A stretch of 64,000 nucleotides of DNA from Marinobacter sp. HL-58 (GCF_001314605.1 NZ_LIHP01000004.1:372001-436000), one strand, 5' to 3'; positions 9,169 to 19,035 are shown, counted from the first letter of the stretch. Numbers and translations: made by a program. The notes: a model not told the origin generated them from the letters alone.

Positions 9169-9927
9169 ATGACAGCTCAGAAACAATCAGGCATTGCTTT
9201 GGTTACAGGCGGCACCAGAGGGATCGGAGAAGCCATCTGCAAAGCGCTATCTGGCGAGGGCTATAAGGTGGTTACAACGTTCAGAAACAAAGAGCGTGAG
9301 CGGGAGGCGCGGGAGTGGCAAAGCCGCCGGGCAGACGACGGCCTGGAAATTGACCTGGTGGAAATGGATGTCTCCGATACGCGAAGCTGTGAGATAGCCG
9401 CTGACGAACTGATGCGCCGTTATGGGCGACTTGATGTGTTGGTGAACAACGCCGGTATTACCCGTGATTCGGTCATGAAAAAAATGTCGATCGAAGCCTG
9501 GCAAGAGGTCATTCACACCAATCTCGACGGCGTATTCAATGTCACACGCTGCTTTTTAGACACTCTGCTCGCACAGAACTATGGCCGCATCATCAATATT
9601 TCGTCCATCAATGCCCAGAAAGGCCAGTTTGGTCAGGTGAACTATTCAGCGGCAAAAGCGGGTATTCATGGCTTCACCAAAGCACTGGCCCAGGAAACTG
9701 CCCGCAAAGGCATCACCGTAAACACGGTCTCTCCGGGCTACGTGGAAACCGATATGATCATGGCCATTGATGAGAAGATCCGGGAACAGATCAAAGCCCA
9801 GATTCCTGTGGGTCGTTTCGGCCAGCCTGAAGAAATCGCCCGACTGGTGGCCTTTCTTGCCGACGAGAAATCTTCGTTCATTACCGGTGCCGATTTATCC
9901 ATTAACGGCGGCATGTTCATGCACTGA
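9169..9927 (+). CDS. phaB: Acetoacetyl-CoA reductase PhaB
   Basis: Reduces acetoacetyl-CoA with NADPH to (R)-3-hydroxybutyryl-CoA for PHA synthesis. SDR motifs are complete: TGGTRGIG, NNAGITRD, ISSINAQKGQFGQ and YSAAK. The SINAQKGQFGQ stretch is characteristic of PhaB rather than FabG, so this is the better phaB of the two in the window. Start is supported by GGAAGG a few bases upstream. It is 252 residues, and the last gene of a three-gene rightward set. Confidence 0.9.
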   Translation: MTAQKQSGIALVTGGTRGIGEAICKALSGEGYKVVTTFRNKEREREAREWQSRRADDGLEIDLVEMDVSDTRSCEIAADELMRRYGRLDVLVNNAGITRDSVMKKMSIEAWQEVIHTNLDGVFNVTRCFLDTLLAQNYGRIINISSINAQKGQFGQVNYSAAKAGIHGFTKALAQETARKGITVNTVSPGYVETDMIMAIDEKIREQIKAQIPVGRFGQPEEIARLVAFLADEKSSFITGADLSINGGMFMH

Positions 9928-9968
9928 TCGGATGGGACCGCCTCAAAGGACGAGAGAGTAGGAAAAAA

Positions 9969-9989
9969 ACCGGGAGGGGCCCTCCCGGT
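9969..9989 (-). terminator. Rho-independent terminator (minus strand)
   Basis: A perfect inverted repeat, ACCGGGAGGG and CCCTCCCGGT, forms a strong GC-rich stem. On the minus strand it is followed by a run of T (AAAAAAA on the plus strand at about 9963-9969), so it should end transcripts of the leftward gene at 10030-10335. It also lies just beyond phaB and may block convergent read-through. Confidence 0.8.
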
Positions 9990-10029
9990 AGTGACGTTCC
10001 ACTCATTTAAAACACGATGATGCTTTGCA

Positions 10030-10335
10030 CTACCCTTCTGACGATACCGGCAACTCATTACAAAAGTGTTTCAAGTCGTGATCGATAGGGTTGCTTTTAT
10101 CGAATGCGTTCCAGTTGAGGATATTACCCTGGGCGTCAAAATGAACGAAACCCGCGTAGTCATCGTCGTGGCGCCATGTTTTGATATAACCGACGACTTC
10201 ACCCTCCTCCGAAAGCATTTCAAATGACTCCCTGGTACTGTCTATTGCTTCTCCGCGCGCCTCTACGGGTTCCGATGGTCGAAGCGCAAAATTTGAATAG
10301 TCAAGCAGAACAAGTGAGAGAGGGTCAGTGTTCAC
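10030..10335 (-). CDS. Small uncharacterised protein (101 aa)
   Basis: I do not recognise this family. The start is GTG with AAGGAG eight bases upstream, and a strong terminator follows the stop, so the gene is probably real and can be monocistronic. The protein is soluble and acidic. Its middle reads EEGEVVGYIKTWRHDDDYAGF, as in a small beta-sheet domain; no signal peptide or membrane segment is visible. It lies between phaB and a chemoreceptor gene with no obvious functional link to either. Confidence 0.65.
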   Translation of the reverse strand: MNTDPLSLVLLDYSNFALRPSEPVEARGEAIDSTRESFEMLSEEGEVVGYIKTWRHDDDYAGFVHFDAQGNILNWNAFDKSNPIDHDLKHFCNELPVSSEG

Positions 10336-10426
10336 TGGACAAACTCCTTGCAGTCAGACATTTGAATAAAGAGATCAAAAGCTCAAACCAGTATATCCCA
10401 TGCCGTCTGTCATGGATTGACATCCC

Positions 10427-12040
10427 TCAACCAGTAGATGTCTGGAAACGACCAGTGAGATCACTCATCGAGTCCGCTTCCTGTTTGAGGGCCAAACTTA
10501 TCTCTCTGCTACCAGCAACGTTGTTGCTGACAGTCGCCGCATGGGCGTCAAGTGTAATAAACCGGTCGCCCACTCTGTCAATTTCATCCCGTTGCAGCGA
10601 AAGCGCTTCATCGATTGTGATGCTTTGCCGCTCCAATTCCGAGAACCGGTGATTCATCGAAACAAGGTGGCCTTTAAGCTCCTCAAGAGTCTGGCGGTTA
10701 TCATCACCGGCCCCGGTCATTTCGTCTATCAGGTGTTCAACGCCCTGCACGCCCCTGACCAGGTCTGCCACCCACTGGTTGATTTCACCGGTGGAATCGG
10801 CAGTGCGTTTGGAAAGCGTCCGAACCTCGTCGGCAACCACCGCAAACCCACGGCCATGTTCGCCTGCCCTTGCTGCCTCGATTGCGGCATTGAGGGCCAG
10901 AAGATTTGTCTGTTCAGCGATTTCAGCAATTACGCCAATCACCTTCTCGATTTTCGAGGCCGATTCCGCAAGTTCCTGTATCGAACCTGAGACCCGGCCA
11001 ATTACTTCAACAGTATGCTCTGCCGCTGTTTCACTTTTAAGAAGGCCGGACTGAATGTCCGAATTTGCTGCTACCGCCGCCTGAACGGTTTCGGTGGATT
11101 CACGGGTCGATGCCTCAATGGTGGAAGCCTGGTCCGCCATCGCCTTCATCGAATCGGTCACTTCCTGAATCTGATGCTGAGTCGTTTGCGAGGCAGACTC
11201 CAGTTCCCTCGCCTGTATATCAAGGCGGTCGGATCGTTCGTTGATACTTCTCGACGCATCGCGAATCTCTCTGACAAATTCCTCAAACCGGCCTACCAGC
11301 CGTATCAGGGCGGCTGCGACTCCCGCTACTTCGTCCGACCCGGCCAGGCCCGGTGGATTGGCCAGGTCTGAACGTTCGTCCATTCTCTGGATATCCCGCT
11401 CGATGCGCTGCAGCCTTACAATCACGGTCTGTCTCAGCCAGAACGTCATCATAACAACAACAATCAGGAAGGCCACTGAACCAATAATCAGTGACACCTG
11501 TTGGCGGTCCAGATAAGCCAGAAGCTCCTCGGATTCCTGATTAATACGACTGCGGCTCCCTTCCTTGCGGGCGTTAATGCTTTCAAGCAATGGCGACAGG
11601 GCGGGAAAAAGCGAAAAGTCCACCGTTTTACCGGCCTGATAATAACTCTTCTCCTCGACTCCTTCCGCGAGTTCTTCCAGGTATCCAACCACCGCTTCGC
11701 GGGCATCTTCATTGTCGTTTGCCCAGGTGCTCAGCTGTGCATTCTTCTGAATCGCACCCCACTTCGCAGGAATAGACTCCGCGAGCGATGCGAATTCTTC
11801 ATTGATCTCATCCCAAAGCAATAACTGCCCTTTGATTTTGAAAGAAAGATCCTGCACACGACGGAGGTCATGCTCCAGATCGTCCAGCAACCAGGATTCG
11901 GCCATACGATTCTGGATCAGATCTTCTGCAGCGTTTTCCGCCTTACCAATGATCGACCAGGACAATAGCGCGAGGGCTGAAAGCGCCAGAATCGAGAAAA
12001 ATGAGAAGAAGAGAATTCGACTGCGAACAGTTTTGAGCAT
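10427..12040 (-). CDS. Methyl-accepting chemotaxis protein
   Basis: Membrane chemoreceptor that signals to CheA/CheW. Transmembrane segments are at about residues 9-30 and 183-203, enclosing a mostly helical periplasmic sensor of roughly 150 residues. A HAMP region follows, then a long coiled-coil signalling domain. The hairpin tip is canonical ([19 protein letters not shown] region, then [12 protein letters not shown]). I start at 12040, where the protein begins [10 protein letters not shown] just before the first membrane helix; the frame extends five codons further. No C-terminal CheR-binding pentapeptide is seen. The ligand is unknown. It is divergent from the EAL gene. Confidence 0.92.
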   Translation of the reverse strand: MLKTVRSRILFFSFFSILALSALALLSWSIIGKAENAAEDLIQNRMAESWLLDDLEHDLRRVQDLSFKIKGQLLLWDEINEEFASLAESIPAKWGAIQKNAQLSTWANDNEDAREAVVGYLEELAEGVEEKSYYQAGKTVDFSLFPALSPLLESINARKEGSRSRINQESEELLAYLDRQQVSLIIGSVAFLIVVVMMTFWLRQTVIVRLQRIERDIQRMDERSDLANPPGLAGSDEVAGVAAALIRLVGRFEEFVREIRDASRSINERSDRLDIQARELESASQTTQHQIQEVTDSMKAMADQASTIEASTRESTETVQAAVAANSDIQSGLLKSETAAEHTVEVIGRVSGSIQELAESASKIEKVIGVIAEIAEQTNLLALNAAIEAARAGEHGRGFAVVADEVRTLSKRTADSTGEINQWVADLVRGVQGVEHLIDEMTGAGDDNRQTLEELKGHLVSMNHRFSELERQSITIDEALSLQRDEIDRVGDRFITLDAHAATVSNNVAGSREISLALKQEADSMSDLTGRFQTSTG

Positions 12041-12335
12041 GATGCCACCACACATGAAGAATGGCGGTAATGCTGCACACGGATTGTGACACTCCTGTTA
12101 CCGGAGGCTCAGAAGATATTGATTTAGCGCTATAAATTACAAAAGTTAACATCGTTTAGCCTGTGGCTTCTGCGCCCCTGAAATATGTCTGTCATGTATA
12201 GCGAAGATTATGTGGATGATTGGAAGATGCTTGGCACAACCGGATATGAGCCAACCTAATCAGTAGGCTCGGGGCATGCGACGGAGCGACGCAAACTGAT
12301 TTCCCCACGCCGCACTCACATCCAGGAGTGACCCA

Positions 12336-14096
12336 ATGCAGGACTGCCTCAGTCAGGAACTGAACCGCTTGTTGTTGAAGGAAGACATCACCACACTTTT
12401 GCAACCCATCGTGAATATCGATAAAAAAAGCGTATTTGGTTTTGAGGCACTGAGCCGCGGGCCGTCAGACAGCCCTTTGCACACGGCCCCTATGCTGTTT
12501 GAAACCGCCGAACGCTGTGGCCAGACGCTGGAACTGGAAACGCTCTGTCTTCGCACCGCCGCACGCCACTGGTCCGGCCATGGCACTCCGCTGAAACTGT
12601 TCGTCAATATCAGCCCGGCCAAGCTGATGCCTCCGGAGTTCAACCCCACACAGCTGCAGGAACTTCTGCTGGCAAATGGACTGAAGGCATCAGACATCGT
12701 TATCGAACTCTCCGAGCGATATCCCACCGCCGATCCATCAGAGCTGCTGAAGACACTGGTATGGCTGAAGGCAGAAGGCTTTCTCATCGCCATCGACGAC
12801 CTCGGCAGTGGCTATTCCGGATTAAAGCTCTGGTCCGAGCTGAAGCCGGACTTCGTAAAGATTGACCGACACTTTATTCGCGACATACAGGACGACCTCA
12901 TCAAGCGAGAATTTCTGAGATCCGTTGTAGACCTGGCGGACCGGTTGGGCTGTAAATTAATTGCAGAAGGGATCGAAACCGAAGCTGAATTCCGGGTTGT
13001 TTCAGATCTTGGCATTGCACTTGTCCAGGGTTTTCTGTTCGGTCGGCCAAAGGCGGTGGCCACAGCATGTCTGGACTCACTGAACGTTCAGACTTCACGT
13101 ACACCCAAATTACACCAGAGAGAAAAAGACACGGCAGGATTATTGTGCAGGTACATCGAACCCGTAACTTCGGAATCGACCTTGCAACATGCCTGGGAGC
13201 GGCTCCAGAGTGAGCCCGATGTGTTCGCTCTGCCCGTGGTGGATGACGGCAGGCCCCTTGGCCTGATTCACAAGTGGCGGGTTCTGGAAACCTTCAGCAC
13301 GCCCTACGGCCGGGCCCTTTACGAGCGGCTACCGGTTACCCAGATGCACAGCCCGGATGCACTGGTTGTGGACTACGAGGTACCACTGAACGAAGTGAGC
13401 GAAAGGCTGATTAATGACGATGCTCACTATCTCAAACAGCATTTCATTATCGTCAGGGACGGGAAGTACGCCGGGTTGGGCGCCACGCGCTCATTGCTCA
13501 AACATATCACCGAACGAAAGATTGAAAATGCACGCTATGCCAATCCCCTGACCCTTTTGCCGGGCAATGTTCCCATTCAACAGGCTCTCGTCGCCCGTAC
13601 TCAGGAGAAGCGTCCCTTTTCACTGGTATATTTTGATATCAATATGTTCAAGCCACTTAACGACGTCCTGGGTTACAGGGTTGGCGATCAGGTAATACTT
13701 CTGCTATCCGAACTTCTATCCACAACCTTCCATGCCCGGGATGAGTTTGTCGGCCACATTGGCGGAGACGATTTTGTTGTGATCAGCTCGTCGCCATCGG
13801 TTATTGCCAGCGCGGGTATGGTGCAAACACTTTTTGTCGAACAGAGCCGACGCTTTTACAACGATATCGCACTGAAAAGAGGGTACGTTGAATCGGAAGA
13901 CAGAAACGGGCAGGTCAACTCCTTCCCCCTGGTCTCCCTGGCAGCCGGTATCGTAGAGGTGGCAGCGGACGCAAACCTGACGGCAGACCAGCTTTCAGAC
14001 CTTGCCAGCTATGCCAAGAAAAGGGCCAAGGCCTCCCCGGACTTCTCATTTGTGAGCCTTGCAGGTTCCCGTTCCGTAAAACCACTGCTAGCGTGA
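12336..14096 (+). CDS. c-di-GMP signalling protein: EAL - CBS pair - GGDEF
   Basis: Cytoplasmic protein of 586 residues with three parts. An N-terminal EAL phosphodiesterase (about 15-245) keeps the expected catalytic residues: FEALSR, FVNISP, ELSER, IDDLGSGYSG, KIDRHF and AEGIE. A middle region (about 270-390) resembles a pair of CBS domains (LPVVDDGRPLGLI). The C-terminal GGDEF-like domain (about 410-585) has GGDDF at the active-site loop, a conservative variant. The EAL half is predicted to degrade c-di-GMP; whether the GGDEF half makes it or only binds GTP is uncertain. No membrane segment is visible. Confidence 0.88.
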   Translation: MQDCLSQELNRLLLKEDITTLLQPIVNIDKKSVFGFEALSRGPSDSPLHTAPMLFETAERCGQTLELETLCLRTAARHWSGHGTPLKLFVNISPAKLMPPEFNPTQLQELLLANGLKASDIVIELSERYPTADPSELLKTLVWLKAEGFLIAIDDLGSGYSGLKLWSELKPDFVKIDRHFIRDIQDDLIKREFLRSVVDLADRLGCKLIAEGIETEAEFRVVSDLGIALVQGFLFGRPKAVATACLDSLNVQTSRTPKLHQREKDTAGLLCRYIEPVTSESTLQHAWERLQSEPDVFALPVVDDGRPLGLIHKWRVLETFSTPYGRALYERLPVTQMHSPDALVVDYEVPLNEVSERLINDDAHYLKQHFIIVRDGKYAGLGATRSLLKHITERKIENARYANPLTLLPGNVPIQQALVARTQEKRPFSLVYFDINMFKPLNDVLGYRVGDQVILLLSELLSTTFHARDEFVGHIGGDDFVVISSSPSVIASAGMVQTLFVEQSRRFYNDIALKRGYVESEDRNGQVNSFPLVSLAAGIVEVAADANLTADQLSDLASYAKKRAKASPDFSFVSLAGSRSVKPLLA

Positions 14097-14177
14097 AATA
14101 ATCACAATCCAACCCGGAATCATCGGTATCTTTCGCTGATGATTTGTCCGGATTCGCCCGACTACGGATGGGAAACC

Positions 14178-14711
14178 ATGGAGAAGACCAGCGCTCATGA
14201 CAACGAGAACGCATCCGCGGCACTCGTCTCGTTTGGTTCTGATGCAAGTCAACTGACCTGGGAACCCCTCGGGGACCGAGTGATGGGCGGGCAATCTGAT
14301 AGCACACTGGTGTGCCTGGAGGATGGAATCGGCCACTTCCATGGCACGGTTCGGCTGGACAACGGCGGCGGCTTTGCTTCCGTCAAAGCGGACTTGCCAG
14401 AGCCACTCGATGCCTCACGCTACACCGGTATTGAGCTTCTCGCGATCGGCGACGGCAAGACCTATAAAATCGGCCTACGCAACAGCACCGACCGCCGCAG
14501 CATTGTATACCAGCATGCATTTACCCCGGATACGGAAGACTGGAGCCGCATCCGGCTTCCTTTCAGTAACTTCATTCCTACTTGGCGCGGCAAGACAGTG
14601 ACGGATGCGGAGCCATTGAAAACCGGTCTCCTCGCGTCAGTAAGCCTGTTTGTTTCCGGGCGGCAGGCCGGGGAGTTTGAGCTGAGGATGCAGGACTGGG
14701 TTCTTTACTGA
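14178..14711 (+). CDS. CIA30 family protein
   Basis: Beta-sandwich protein of the complex-I-intermediate-associated protein 30 family, 177 residues from the chosen ATG. The family signature region reads GDRVMGGQSDS, followed by FHGTVRLDNGGGFAS and a C-terminal LFVSGRQAGEFELRMQDW. Bacterial members are soluble and their roles are poorly defined; a link to NADH:ubiquinone oxidoreductase assembly is known only for eukaryotic members. The start at 14178 is preferred over 14139 because it has a purine-rich GGATGGGAA upstream. Its last seven bases overlap the end of the convergent RhuM gene. Confidence 0.75.
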   Translation: MEKTSAHDNENASAALVSFGSDASQLTWEPLGDRVMGGQSDSTLVCLEDGIGHFHGTVRLDNGGGFASVKADLPEPLDASRYTGIELLAIGDGKTYKIGLRNSTDRRSIVYQHAFTPDTEDWSRIRLPFSNFIPTWRGKTVTDAEPLKTGLLASVSLFVSGRQAGEFELRMQDWVLY

Positions 14712-15247
14712 ACGCTACGTGGCAAACTTTTCCTGCCCAGCCAGGCAGCCTTTACCTCAACACTGGGATAAGCCGGCTCGCCAAATACGGACTGATCCAG
14801 GGCAGCTTTGCGCACCAGCGTCAAAGCCGCTTCCAGCTCCTGGGCATTTTCTTCAAAGCGTTGGCGATTGATTGTCCAGCCCTGGGTGAGGTGTTCACGC
14901 AAAATACGGGTAGCCCACTGGCGGAAGCGCGTGGCCTTGCTGGAGTTTACTCTGTAGCCCACAGAGATAATGGCATCCAGATTATACTGCTTGATACTAC
15001 GGGTGACCTGGCGCCGCCCTTCCTGACGAACTACCGAGGATTCCTCGGTAGTTGCCGACTCGTTAAGCTCACCCTCTTTATAAATATTCTTGAGGTGCAA
15101 ACCGATATTATCTGTGGATGTGTCAAATGCTTCCGCCATTTGTCGCTGACTCAGCCAGACGGTTTCCTGATTGGCATCCAGCCGCACCTCGACCGCCTGG
15201 TCGGCGTTTTCATAGATAACAATAGGGTTGCGGTTTTCTTCATTCAT
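14705..15247 (-). CDS. RhuM-family protein, apparently C-terminally truncated
   Basis: Resembles the N-terminal part of RhuM-type proteins, first described in a Salmonella pathogenicity island and common in accessory DNA. Seen: a DNA-binding-like segment VWLSQRQMAEAFDTS, then EGRRQVTRSIKQYNLDAIISVGYRVNS and a helical end QRFEENAQELEAALTLVRKAA. As I recall the family, proteins continue for about 150 more residues; here unrelated residues and a stop follow, where it runs into the CIA30 gene end. It is probably a short or decayed form. Function is unknown; it could be a regulator or a remnant of a toxin-type locus. Confidence 0.7.
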   Translation of the reverse strand: MNEENRNPIVIYENADQAVEVRLDANQETVWLSQRQMAEAFDTSTDNIGLHLKNIYKEGELNESATTEESSVVRQEGRRQVTRSIKQYNLDAIISVGYRVNSSKATRFRQWATRILREHLTQGWTINRQRFEENAQELEAALTLVRKAALDQSVFGEPAYPSVEVKAAWLGRKSLPRSVQ

Positions 15248-15271
15248 TCAATTTTCTCCATCCCTGAAAAT

Positions 15272-16627
15272 TCACTGTCGACCTCCTCTACGTGGCTGGC
15301 GACGGGCCTTCTTCACCCGCCGGGCCTGGCTCAACTCATCCTTCACGTAGGCCCCCACAGCCTTGAGGATACCCAGGTCCGGATCGGCTTCTTTGCCATC
15401 CGCCAGCCGGAAAATCTGCTGGTAGTACCAGGCCTGGCCGCCCAGCACGTTGATTATCTTGAGTGGCATCAGCGGACTGGCCGGCGAGAAAAATCCCCGC
15501 TCGGCAAGCTTGACATGATCTTCGTGGCAAACCGCCTTATCAATGCGCCCTTCAAGCAGATCCCTGGGCGTATTGGGATCCGTACAGAGCGGTCGGCCAA
15601 GGCCAATCATGTCGGTTTCGCCACTGGCAATCGCCTCTTCCATAAACGTACGCGTCCGGAATCCACCGGTGACCATCAGCGGGCAGTCGCAAACCTCACG
15701 AATCGTCTGGGCGTAATCCAGGAAGTAAGCCTCCCGCTTGCGCGTGCTTTCCCGAACGGCCGGCCCGTCGCTCGCGGTTTCCGCATCACCGCTGTACCCG
15801 AGCAGCCGCGGCTGCTCGTAGGTGCCGCCGGACACCTCCAGCAAATCAATTCCCTCCTCATTGAGCCAGCGCACCACACTCACAGACTCATCCAGCGTAA
15901 ACCCGCCCTTGCGGAAATCGTCAGAATTCAGTTTCACCGCCACCGGAAACTCCGGACCCACCGCAGCGCGAGTCGCCCGCACCACCTCAAGCAGGAAACG
16001 GGCTCGATTTTCCAGCACTCCACCCCAGCGATCCGTGCGCTGGTTGGTGACCGGCGACAGAAAAGACGACAACAAGTAACCATGAGCCCCATGCACCTGA
16101 ACGCCGGTAAAACCCGCGGCTTTGGCGATCCGGGCCACGTTGGCAAAGCGCTGTATAAAATCGAGGATCTCCGGCTCCGTCAGTGCCCTTGGGCGGGCAT
16201 AGTTGCCCATCAGCGAAAGCTGTACCGCCGAAGGCCCCATTGGGCGCGAGGTCACGTAACGCGGCGACTGCCGACCAGCATGGGAAATCTGCATCCACAA
16301 ATGGTTGCCGTTGCGGGTGCCCGCTGCGGCCCAGGCACGCAACTGCACCATACCCTCCGGCTCGTCCTTCACTTTTGCCAAATCTGGCGCCGGATCGATC
16401 GCCACGTTACCCGGCCGCTCCAGCACCCGGTGATCAATCATCACGTTGCCGGTAATCAGCAACCCCGCTCCGCCATCGGACCATCGCCGATACAGGGTTT
16501 CATGGCGGTGGGTGGCGTGTAGCTGGTCGTCTGCCAGCCCTTCGGTCATCGCGGCCTTGGCAATTCGGTTGGGCAGGACTGCTCCGCAGGGAAGTGTCAG
16601 AGGTTCGGCGAGGGGCGATTCGGGCAT
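15272..16627 (-). CDS. NADH:flavin oxidoreductase, Old Yellow Enzyme family
   Basis: FMN-dependent TIM-barrel ene-reductase, 451 residues, cytosolic. Characteristic features are NRIAKAAMTE near the start, QISHAGRQ, VQVHGAHGYLLSSFLSP, RTDRWGG and IGLGRPLCTDP near the phosphate site. The C-terminus carries about 60 extra residues ending in an Arg/Lys-rich tail. It lies 24 bases upstream of the RhuM-like gene in the same direction. Substrate is not predictable; relatives reduce unsaturated carbonyls or nitro compounds. Confidence 0.9.
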   Translation of the reverse strand: MPESPLAEPLTLPCGAVLPNRIAKAAMTEGLADDQLHATHRHETLYRRWSDGGAGLLITGNVMIDHRVLERPGNVAIDPAPDLAKVKDEPEGMVQLRAWAAAGTRNGNHLWMQISHAGRQSPRYVTSRPMGPSAVQLSLMGNYARPRALTEPEILDFIQRFANVARIAKAAGFTGVQVHGAHGYLLSSFLSPVTNQRTDRWGGVLENRARFLLEVVRATRAAVGPEFPVAVKLNSDDFRKGGFTLDESVSVVRWLNEEGIDLLEVSGGTYEQPRLLGYSGDAETASDGPAVRESTRKREAYFLDYAQTIREVCDCPLMVTGGFRTRTFMEEAIASGETDMIGLGRPLCTDPNTPRDLLEGRIDKAVCHEDHVKLAERGFFSPASPLMPLKIINVLGGQAWYYQQIFRLADGKEADPDLGILKAVGAYVKDELSQARRVKKARRQPRRGGRQ

Positions 16628-16797
16628 AGCGTCATCCTGATTGTTTTGACTGTGGGAACTTCCGGGTTAAAAAAACACGCCAATCATGAGCGAAAATGCC
16701 TACGCCCGGCGGCTTGTCACTGGTCATCACCTTGCCGTATTGTTTGTCGCTGACAGCGAAAATTTAAACACACACCGCAATCAAAGGGATTGTCTTT

Positions 16798-17055
16798 ATG
16801 GCACTGGAAAAACACGATCTGATCCATGAATTCCCAGCCTCAAAAGAAGCTATTCATCACCTGAAAACCACCAACAATCATTTCGCGAAATTGTTTGAAG
16901 AGTACCATGAGGTAGATCATTCAGTTCACCATTTCGAGGGTGGTGCCGAGAACACCTCTGACGAACACTTGGAGGACCTCAAGAAACAGCGCCTGAATCT
17001 GAAAGACCAGCTTTCTGGCATGATTCGCGAGTACGAATCCGCGTCTGAAAAATAG
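16798..17055 (+). CDS. YdcH/DUF465 family small helical protein
   Basis: An 85-residue, highly charged, all-helical protein of the YdcH (DUF465) family, whose members are of unknown function and form short antiparallel coiled coils. The family pattern is visible in HDLIHEFP near the N-terminus and LKKQRLNLKDQL near the C-terminus. It stands alone between oppositely oriented genes; the 17 bases before the ATG contain AAAGGGA. Confidence 0.85.
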   Translation: MALEKHDLIHEFPASKEAIHHLKTTNNHFAKLFEEYHEVDHSVHHFEGGAENTSDEHLEDLKKQRLNLKDQLSGMIREYESASEK

Positions 17056-17136
17056 AAGTAACCCGGCAACGATTCCCCGGGCTCGGGCGTAAGCTCTCAG
17101 CTCGCGCCGGGGCTCTGCCCCTTTCCGCAAACATTC

Positions 17137-18231
17137 CTAAAAAGAATCTAAACCGCGATTTACCGCATCAATAGCGCCGGCCAGATGCCCCGTAAACTCA
17201 CGTGACCACTCACTGCCAATTCCGGTTACTCTGTTAGCCCATGCACCTGAGATCGGCGACAAGGCAGGCACAGGGTGCTCGCCAGACGATCTTTGATCCG
17301 CAACGGTCGCTGTGTGAACCTCTTTAGCCCAGTCCTTTATAAATTCCGCCTCGGGAGTTGCGGCCTGCGAACCAAAAAGCCGCACAAACTGTTCGCAGCA
17401 AGCATTCATAAGTTCTCTATCAGAAACGCGGGAGCGTATGTCAGCAGGCACACCCAGGAAACCAAACAATGCCGCCTTCCCGTCCGGAGTAGAAGCATCA
17501 TGGATCTCAACCATTGGCCCAACTGCACTTCGAGCCTCCCCGGATAATCCTTGATCTCGCCAGAAAGGCTGATCAAACACGGCAATATATTTTGCGTGAG
17601 GGGCCATCCAGGTATCTGTCTCTTTCCACTGTCTTGCAAGCTCGTTCGGCAAGGCGGGCGAAAACGTAAGCTGAGACTCAACCAATCGGGGTGGCAATGC
17701 CAGCAACACATGGTCAGCGCTGTAGCTCAGGGTTTGCCCTTCAGCATTTTCGGTCAGTAGCTCGATAGACGGACCTGAAATGCCAAGACTACGAACCGTT
17801 TGGCCTGTCACCACCCGTACCGGATCAAGCCGCTGATACAAAGCCTCAATGAGCGCAAACATGCCACCGGCGATTCGCATTGAAGGTGGAGAGTTGACGT
17901 ACCCGGCCGTTCGCTGAGGGGGCTGATTGGAAGAACGTTCCAGAAGCATATCGCCCGTTTCAAATTGCTCAAAGGTCTCTAACCCGAGCCCATCTACCAG
18001 CTGCGCCATATCGGTCTGGAATGCAGGCCAGAACCAGGCGGGGCCCAGATCGAAGCCCTCACCCGCCACATCAAATTTACCCCCAGAGTGGATCGTAGAC
18101 GCAATACGCCCACCAAGAACATCCCTCGCCTCCAGAACGACGTAGTCTTTGATGCCTTTTTTCTCGAGAACATAAGCGGCGTATAAACCCGCCAGGCCGG
18201 CGCCAACAATGGCGACGCGAGCGTTTTTCAT
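17137..18231 (-). CDS. FAD-dependent amine oxidase-like protein
   Basis: Flavoprotein with an N-terminal dinucleotide-binding motif VGAGLAGLYAAYVLEKKG, then LEARDVLGGR, the flavin amine oxidase signature. The C-terminal FAD motif reads GIGSEWSREFTGHLAGAI. At 364 residues it is shorter than classical monoamine oxidases but similar to bacterial NAD(P)-binding Rossmann amine-oxidase relatives. The substrate is unknown. It is downstream of a SOUL-family gene in the same orientation, with a 55-base gap. Confidence 0.82.
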   Translation of the reverse strand: MKNARVAIVGAGLAGLYAAYVLEKKGIKDYVVLEARDVLGGRIASTIHSGGKFDVAGEGFDLGPAWFWPAFQTDMAQLVDGLGLETFEQFETGDMLLERSSNQPPQRTAGYVNSPPSMRIAGGMFALIEALYQRLDPVRVVTGQTVRSLGISGPSIELLTENAEGQTLSYSADHVLLALPPRLVESQLTFSPALPNELARQWKETDTWMAPHAKYIAVFDQPFWRDQGLSGEARSAVGPMVEIHDASTPDGKAALFGFLGVPADIRSRVSDRELMNACCEQFVRLFGSQAATPEAEFIKDWAKEVHTATVADQRSSGEHPVPALSPISGAWANRVTGIGSEWSREFTGHLAGAIDAVNRGLDSF

Positions 18232-18286
18232 GAATAAACTTCCTGTGATGATCTTGATGCTTTGGTGAGTAGCCTGATACGCGCTA

Positions 18287-18913
18287 TCACTGCAAATTGT
18301 TTATTGGGATCAACACTTCATTTCGCCTCAAAAACCAGGGCATGAACGGTGCGTTATAACGCGCCCAGACTGGCTTGCCCTGAATAGTGAAGCCCTTTTT
18401 GTTGATCCATTCCTCCAACCTCGCCTTATTCTTTTGATAGCCTGATTTGCTCCAGAACCCGGAGTATTCGATGGCTGCCATAGTCCGCTCAGGCACCTGG
18501 CGTATGGTGATCCTCTCGTCCCGGGGTTTCGGAGTGGTCTGCATCGTAAATGATCCCGGCATCATAAAACTGACCACCCAATTCCCGTCGACCTGCGTCT
18601 GGCCTACCGGTGCCGTCATGTCGATTTCCTGACCCTCAGCCACCTGGCCAACAGGCGCGGTCATGGCGATTTCCTGCTGGGATTGGTTATTGCCGGAAAT
18701 GTATTTAAACAAGCGACCAAAAGCTTCACTACCTGCGTCTTCAAATTCTGTGTCAACGACCGTCTCTGCAACAATATGCGGCTCGTAAACACGTACCTCC
18801 AGATTTTCCTCCTTCAGGAGGACTGTGTATTCCGCTTCTTCTGTCGCCATGGTGGTTGCCGATAGGAACATTGAGCAAAGGGAGATTAAGAGCGCTGCCT
18901 GCCGGTTGTGCAT
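18287..18913 (-). CDS. SOUL-type haem-binding family protein, exported
   Basis: Small SOUL/HBP-family protein, 208 residues from the chosen start. An N-terminal hydrophobic segment ending ATTMATEEA is a likely signal peptide, so it should act outside the inner membrane. SOUL features are YTVLLKEENLEVRVYEPHIVAET, EIAMTAPVGQ (twice in related form) and RQVPERTMAAIEYSGFWS, with FLRRNEVLIPI at the end. The start at 18913 has AAGGAAA upstream; the frame extends seven codons further. Haem binding is a family property, not shown here. Confidence 0.83.
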   Translation of the reverse strand: MHNRQAALLISLCSMFLSATTMATEEAEYTVLLKEENLEVRVYEPHIVAETVVDTEFEDAGSEAFGRLFKYISGNNQSQQEIAMTAPVGQVAEGQEIDMTAPVGQTQVDGNWVVSFMMPGSFTMQTTPKPRDERITIRQVPERTMAAIEYSGFWSKSGYQKNKARLEEWINKKGFTIQGKPVWARYNAPFMPWFLRRNEVLIPINNLQ

Positions 18914-19035
18914 AGTGTTTCCTTTTATAGTCACCTCTAAGTTCGAGGGCCAGCCTTCCGGCTATGATACGCTTCAAATCTACAAGGCGCGTGGCAAACA
19001 CTCACAACCCAACAGAGAGGGTCACTACAGTCAGT

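Noticed and set aside
14861-16522. A 553-codon open frame on the plus strand
   Set aside because: It lies antisense to the well-supported Old Yellow Enzyme gene; such long shadows are common in GC-rich DNA and the translation has no recognisable motif.
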